NCBI GenBank assembly: GCA_945896765.1
Contig: CAMDEL010000036.1
Span: 1 to 10,679, forward strand
Origin: Singulisphaera sp. GP187
Lineage (GTDB): Bacteria; Planctomycetota; Phycisphaerae; Phycisphaerales; SM1A02
Length of the DNA: 10,679 bases
Direction: 5' to 3'
Each line of letters opens with the position of its first letter. The first letter of the stretch is position 1. The notes under the pieces are model-generated. The model saw nothing but the letters and a program-made list of their open reading frames with translations. It did no database searches and had not been told where the DNA came from. Below are positions 7,614 to 10,679 of the stretch, one piece after another. A program made the position numbers and the translations under genes.

Positions 7614-8693
7614 ATGCTGAAACATTACACATCACCGATCATCGTTGCCGCCCTTGCAGTGACCAATACTGCATTCGCTCAGTGGCATCAATCGACAAGT
7701 ACGGCGTCGCTGAATATGCAGTCGCTGATCTCACGAGAGAATTATGTGTTTGCAGGTGGCGCAACTGGCGCCTACAGATCAGACACGAGCGCAATAAGTT
7801 TCACCAGTTCCAACTCGGGCAACGATTCAGTAGGACCAACAAGAGGATTCGCCACCGACGCCTCGTACATTTACACATGCACAAGCCAGGGTGTCTTTCG
7901 CAGCGCCAATAATGGTGCGACGTGGATTTCTAAGAGCGCAGGTATGACGAATACGCTTACAAGCGGCATCACCCACGTTCAATCACACCTCTTTGTTGTT
8001 GGACCGTCTGGTGTTTTTCGTTCGGACAACCAAGGCGACAATTGGGCCGCTGCGGGGATGGTGGGAGTTGATGTCAGGTGCGTGACGGCAGTGGATTCGA
8101 CTGTATTCGTCGGAACGAACGGCTCTGGCGTCTACAAGAGTACGAATTGGGGAACGACTTGGACCGCTGTCAACACCGGTCTCGCATCGACGAACATCCG
8201 AGCAATCGAGGCGAAAGGCACATCACTTTTCGCCGGCGGGCAAATTGGAACCGGGGTCTACCGATCGACCAATCTCGGTGCGAGTTGGACATTGCTTGGT
8301 GGCGGCTTGACCTCCGGCAGTTACAGAGGGTTTGCGCATGATGATCGAATGATTGTTGCAGGTTCATTCGGTGGAGGCGTCTTTTACTCTGTCGACAATG
8401 GCGATTACTGGACAAGAATCAATACAGGATTAACTGATCTCACAATCTTTGATCTTGAGATTCATCAGGGAATGCTTGTTGCCGCGACCAACACGCAAGG
8501 CGTTTTTCGATTCGCGATATCAAACACATTCGACCTAACAGGTGATGGCTGCATCGACGGTTCTGATCTGAGCGTATTCCTGAGTGCTTGGGGAAGTTGC
8601 ACAGACTGCGCTGCAGATTTCAACGGCGATAATTCGGTTGACGGAAGCGATTTTACTTTGCTGCTCACCAATTGGGGACTTTGCGGATCTTGA
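7614..8693 (+). CDS. Secreted Asp-box beta-propeller protein with dockerin-like C-terminus
   Basis: This 359-residue protein begins with a signal peptide (hydrophobic core about residues 8-17, A-F-A cleavage site before Gln23). Its body has at least five Asp-box-like repeats of the form S-x-x-x-G-x-x-W about 40 residues apart: SANNGATW (97-104), SDNQGDNW (137-144), STNWGTTW (176-183), STNLGASW (218-225) and SVDNGDYW (259-266). Such repeats are known from sialidase-, Ycf48- and sortilin-type propellers, so a propeller fold is a safe inference; catalytic activity is not implied. The tail (306-359) has two Ca-binding-type loops, DLTGDGCIDGSDL and DFNGDNSVDGSDF, each followed by a hydrophobic stretch and WG-x-C, with Cys at 313, 329, 332 and 357. 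This resembles the dockerin-like C-terminal domains common on Phycisphaerae secreted proteins, thought to act in surface anchoring or sorting. The gene stands alone; no Shine-Dalgarno site is seen. Ligand unknown. Confidence 0.9.
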   Translation: MLKHYTSPIIVAALAVTNTAFAQWHQSTSTASLNMQSLISRENYVFAGGATGAYRSDTSAISFTSSNSGNDSVGPTRGFATDASYIYTCTSQGVFRSANNGATWISKSAGMTNTLTSGITHVQSHLFVVGPSGVFRSDNQGDNWAAAGMVGVDVRCVTAVDSTVFVGTNGSGVYKSTNWGTTWTAVNTGLASTNIRAIEAKGTSLFAGGQIGTGVYRSTNLGASWTLLGGGLTSGSYRGFAHDDRMIVAGSFGGGVFYSVDNGDYWTRINTGLTDLTIFDLEIHQGMLVAATNTQGVFRFAISNTFDLTGDGCIDGSDLSVFLSAWGSCTDCAADFNGDNSVDGSDFTLLLTNWGLCGS

Positions 8694-8696
8694 AAA

Positions 8697-9191
8697 TCAG
8701 TCCCAACGGATTCCCAGCAAACTACAGATACAACTAGATTTCTTCTCCTGTTTTTGGGGACCTTTTTCTTTAGTCCCTCCAAAGGGGGTGGCATTTTTTT
8801 CATCTGCCTGAACTGCAGCAAGAGAATCCCATAGCGGCTCAACCGAACGTGGATCATTATGCTTGGAATCGTGAACGACTATGGGAATGCCAGCGTGAAA
8901 TGAATCCGTCTCAATAGAAAGCACGCGATCTGTATTTACCCACGGTTGGGAAATGTCCGCTTGAGCAGATTGGATAGTCAAGTCACTTACAACTTCTCTC
9001 AGGCCATATGACAGAGCTTCTTCATTGGCAAAGGTCCGGACTCTGACTGGATCACTTGCCGCTGCGGCCTTACTTCGAACATTAGAGACAGGATTGACAG
9101 TGCTAAAAGCAATTGTGATTGCAAAGGTCAAGAGCACAAAAAGACAAAAAGTCACGACTGCAATTCGTTTCTTGGTGATCAATTTGCTCAT
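8697..9191 (-). CDS. Membrane-anchored protein of unknown function
   Basis: This encodes 164 residues. A basic start (KLITKKR) followed by a hydrophobic segment at about residues 10-31 makes an N-terminal membrane anchor or uncleaved signal; the rest is hydrophilic and probably faces outward. A possibly helical region (FANEEALSYGLREVVSDL, about 54-71) is followed by a beta-rich middle and a Lys/Gln-rich tail with a C-x-C near the C-terminus (SCICSLLG). I do not recognise the family. GAAGGA (9200-9205), 8 nt before the ATG, supports the start. It is the last gene of a three-gene minus-strand cluster, 29 bp after the DinB-like gene, and its stop lies only 3 bp from the stop of the convergent propeller gene. 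Codon use is somewhat AT-rich. The coding call is secure; function is not. Confidence 0.75.
   Translation of the reverse strand: MSKLITKKRIAVVTFCLFVLLTFAITIAFSTVNPVSNVRSKAAAASDPVRVRTFANEEALSYGLREVVSDLTIQSAQADISQPWVNTDRVLSIETDSFHAGIPIVVHDSKHNDPRSVEPLWDSLAAVQADEKNATPFGGTKEKGPQKQEKKSSCICSLLGIRWD
8775..8800 (+). terminator. Weak intrinsic terminator candidate after the propeller gene
   Basis: CCTCC-AAA-GGGGG (8776-8788) can fold into a short G/C-rich hairpin with one T-G wobble. After a 5-nt gap it is followed by seven T at 8794-8800, 81 bp past the stop of the plus-strand propeller gene. It lies inside the C-terminal coding part of the convergent minus-strand gene. The stem is short and the T-run is not immediately adjacent, so confidence is low. 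Confidence 0.25.
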
Positions 9192-9199
9192 TGAAAAAA

Positions 9200-9205
9200 T
9201 CCTTC
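9200..9205 (-). promoter_or_regulatory. Ribosome binding site GAAGGA for the membrane-anchored protein
   Basis: GAAGGA sits 8 nt upstream of the ATG at 9191 on the minus strand, a near-consensus Shine-Dalgarno match that fixes the start. Confidence 0.7.
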
Positions 9206-9220
9206 AGTGAATTGCCGCTC

Positions 9221-9727
9221 TTACGATGCCTTGGAAATCCGTTCACGCCCCCACAGAATCCAACTGGAATCTGGAAGCGTATGCCCCATGCTACGAAACA
9301 TGAAAGAAATCTGCGCATTGTGATAAAGCGCGTGTGTTGGCACTTGCATGATTGAATCGATGGCTCTTTGACGATATTCGATTCCATCTCGAACGCGAAC
9401 CACGACTCGATCGCACTCTGCGGATGTCAGCCGTGCGAGATATCCATCCCAGCGCGCACGAACCTTCGCAAACTCAGCGCGAATCGATGCGATATCTGGC
9501 AGTTCGCTCGTCGGAGGCATTGTCACTGTCGCATCGCCCTCAAGCACACCAATCCAAATTCGCTCAGCTCCAACGAGATGCACGATGGTTGCATGCACAG
9601 ATCCCATTCCAATTGGAAACTCTCGGCGGAAATCTGCGTCGGGAATTGTTGCGGCAGCATCGAGTGTGCGCCCAGTCATCCATCGCAGCCAATCATGCGC
9701 ATCACATGCAATCGTGTTTGAATTCAT
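9221..9727 (-). CDS. DinB-superfamily protein (putative metal-binding four-helix bundle)
   Basis: This 168-residue protein matches the DinB/YfiT-like pattern. After an N-terminal helix (HDWLRWMTGRTLDAA), the second helix carries SVHATIVHLVGAERIW with His50, and the later helix carries HALYHNAQI with His132 and His136. Together these three His make the metal site typical of the superfamily. Length fits (usual about 150-180). Members include thiol-S-transferases such as bacillithiol and mycothiol transferases, and many stress-induced proteins of unknown chemistry; sequence alone does not show the substrate. No signal peptide, so cytoplasmic. The ATG at 9727 is supported by AAGGA (9736-9740), which overlaps the stop codon of the upstream lipoprotein gene, so translation of the two is probably coupled. 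It is followed after 29 bp by the membrane-anchored protein. Confidence 0.88.
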   Translation of the reverse strand: MNSNTIACDAHDWLRWMTGRTLDAAATIPDADFRREFPIGMGSVHATIVHLVGAERIWIGVLEGDATVTMPPTSELPDIASIRAEFAKVRARWDGYLARLTSAECDRVVVRVRDGIEYRQRAIDSIMQVPTHALYHNAQISFMFRSMGHTLPDSSWILWGRERISKAS

Positions 9728-9735
9728 AGTGCAAA

Positions 9736-9740
9736 TCCTT
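9736..9740 (-). promoter_or_regulatory. Ribosome binding site AAGGA overlapping upstream stop codon
   Basis: AAGGA, 8 nt before the DinB-like ATG, overlaps the TAA (9741-9739) of the lipoprotein gene, an arrangement expected for coupled translation in an operon. Confidence 0.7.
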
Positions 9741-10092
9741 ATTGTTTGATTTCTGTCACTGTGCTGGCAACAATTTCGCCCTGTGCATCTCGTGCAACTG
9801 TCTCGACAATGACCATGCCATTTATGCGCTTTGATTGAACGGCGAAATCCATACTCTTTGCGCCATCTTCGACCTTGACAGTGGCCAACTGCCCAATGAC
9901 CGCCACCACTTTGGGCGCAGAGAGCAACGATCCATCTGCGCTGTGCAATTCAATATTGACTGTGACCGAATCTGCACCTTGGCCCAAAGAAGAAATCGAA
10001 GCATTCACGATCAAAGAGCTGACCGCTGGATGCGCGCATCCGCAGAGCGCGAGGAGGAGAAGACTTCCAGTGATTTTGAAAACGAACTTCAT
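9739..10092 (-). CDS. Small lipoprotein with secretin-like sequence patch
   Basis: I place the start at the ATG at 10092 (117 residues), because AAAGGA lies 9 nt upstream and MKFVFKITGSLLLLALCGC then forms a classical lipoprotein signal with lipobox L-C-G-C and lipidated Cys19. A longer frame from 10158 would put 22 unlikely residues before it. The mature part is a small, beta-rich domain. The patch LLSAPKVVAVIGQLATVKVED (about residues 57-77) resembles the 'SAPKV...GQ-AT(I/V)-VG' signature seen in secretin-type outer-membrane proteins and in short related domains. The protein is far too short to be a secretin itself, so a detached single module is the best reading; this is inference from motif likeness. 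It heads a minus-strand cluster with the DinB-like and membrane-anchored proteins, and is divergent from astB. Envelope location is fairly sure, function is not. Confidence 0.8.
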   Translation of the reverse strand: MKFVFKITGSLLLLALCGCAHPAVSSLIVNASISSLGQGADSVTVNIELHSADGSLLSAPKVVAVIGQLATVKVEDGAKSMDFAVQSKRINGMVIVETVARDAQGEIVASTVTEIKQ

Positions 10093-10160
10093 CGTATTTA
10101 TTCCTTTGATTATGAAACTTGCAATTCTTGTGAGTGATTGCGAAGCGTAACAAATCATCT
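10093..10160. promoter_or_regulatory. Short divergent promoter region between lipoprotein and astB genes
   Basis: Only 68 bp separate the two divergent starts, so promoters for both directions must lie here or overlap the coding ends. The minus-strand Shine-Dalgarno site AAAGGA is at 10102-10107. CATAAT at 10110-10115 (minus strand) is a possible -10 box, but it lacks a good -35. No clear Shine-Dalgarno site precedes the astB ATG. Confidence 0.4.
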
Positions 10161-10679
10161 ATGCGATCGCATACCGTATGTGGCGTGACCGCTGCGAATC
10201 AAACTGGAACACCCACTACAGCAGAAGCCAACTTTGATGGCCTTGTTGGAATGACCCACAATTACGCTGGACTTGCTGCGGGAAATATGGCAAGCCAGAA
10301 TAATGCGGGGCGCATTTCAAACCCAAAGGCTGCGGCACTGCAAGGCATTGCGAAAATGGAGGCGGTTGCGGCGCTTGGTGTGACGCAATGTTTTCTTCCG
10401 CCTCAAGAGCGACCAGCCATTTGGATATTGCGGCAACATGGATTCACTGGCGACGATGCAAATATTCTCGCCGATGCACACGCCAACAAGCCGCATCTGC
10501 TGGCGCAATGTTGCAGTTCAAGTTTTATGTGGAGTGCAAACGCTGCCACTGTCGCGCCAGCACAAGATGCGCGCGATCAACGAACGCATTTGGTCGTGGC
10601 AAATTTGAAGTCCATGCCGCACCGCGCAATCGAGCCGCCATGCACGCATGCGATTCTGAGTGCTGTCTTTGCGGATCGC
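10161..10679 (+). CDS. astB: N-succinylarginine dihydrolase AstB, N-terminal part
   Basis: The frame is open from the ATG at 10161 to the right edge (173 codons); E. coli AstB is about 447 residues, so roughly the first third is visible. AstB hydrolyses N2-succinylarginine to N2-succinylornithine, CO2 and ammonia in the arginine succinyltransferase (AST) pathway, in the cytoplasm. Recognisable family blocks are EANFDGLVGMTHNYAGLAAGN (residues 22-42), SNPKAAALQGIAKM (52-65), FLPPQERP (about 78-85), and SSSFMWSANAATVAP followed by HLVVANL further on. The catalytic Glu, His and Cys lie beyond the window. From the ATG there are about 18 residues more than the usual N-terminus, with no counterpart in E. 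coli; an in-frame GTG at 10185 would remove eight of them. No Shine-Dalgarno site is visible. Any ast partner genes would lie to the right. Confidence 0.93.
   Translation, partial: MRSHTVCGVTAANQTGTPTTAEANFDGLVGMTHNYAGLAAGNMASQNNAGRISNPKAAALQGIAKMEAVAALGVTQCFLPPQERPAIWILRQHGFTGDDANILADAHANKPHLLAQCCSSSFMWSANAATVAPAQDARDQRTHLVVANLKSMPHRAIEPPCTHAILSAVFADR

Noticed and set aside
7407..7625. Minus-strand frame encoding a KDPNP/QKIQIP-type repetitive peptide
   Set aside because: The peptide repeat simply arises from the 16-bp DNA repeat read through three phases; it overlaps the start of the plus-strand propeller gene and has no ribosome binding site.

Overview
The window looks like chromosomal DNA from a planctomycete, most likely of the class Phycisphaerae or a close relative. 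The best pointers are a secreted beta-propeller protein (7614..8693) ending in a short, Cys-bracketed, dockerin-like EF-hand pair with a terminal 'WG-Cys' motif, a second secreted propeller-type protein at the left edge, and a two-enzyme proline oxidation protein without a DNA-binding domain. Base composition is moderate, and several genes lack a Shine-Dalgarno site. The taxonomic call is inference: no rRNA gene is present and I could not search a database.

Layout. 1..1717 (minus) is the 5' part of a large secreted protein with FG-GAP-like repeats; it is the AT-richest gene here. 1718..2162 is a gap with no convincing gene. 2163..4213 (plus) is a two-gene unit: a small acidic protein of unknown function whose stop overlaps the start of a GT-B glycosyltransferase related to starch/glycogen synthases. 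4317..7394 (plus) is a fused proline dehydrogenase / pyrroline-5-carboxylate dehydrogenase (putA). Two small dyads lie just upstream of it, and a 4 x 16-bp tandem repeat lies downstream. 7614..8693 (plus) is the Asp-box propeller with the dockerin-like tail.

Three minus-strand genes follow, tightly packed and each with a good Shine-Dalgarno site. In transcription order they are a small lipoprotein with a secretin-like sequence patch (10092..9739), a DinB-superfamily protein (9727..9221), and a membrane-anchored protein of unknown function (9191..8697). Divergent from them, 10161 to the right edge is the N-terminal third of N-succinylarginine dihydrolase (astB).

How the genes fit together. 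PutA takes proline to glutamate, and AstB belongs to the succinyltransferase route that takes arginine to glutamate, so two amino-acid catabolic routes converging on glutamate sit within about 3 kb. The glycosyltransferase unit probably concerns storage or structural glucan synthesis. The two propeller proteins are probably cell-surface or extracellular. I see no CRISPR array, tRNA, rRNA, insertion sequence, phage gene or recognisable defence system. The more unusual items are the unknown partner gene of the glycosyltransferase, the secretin-like lipoprotein beside a DinB protein, and the small repeat elements.
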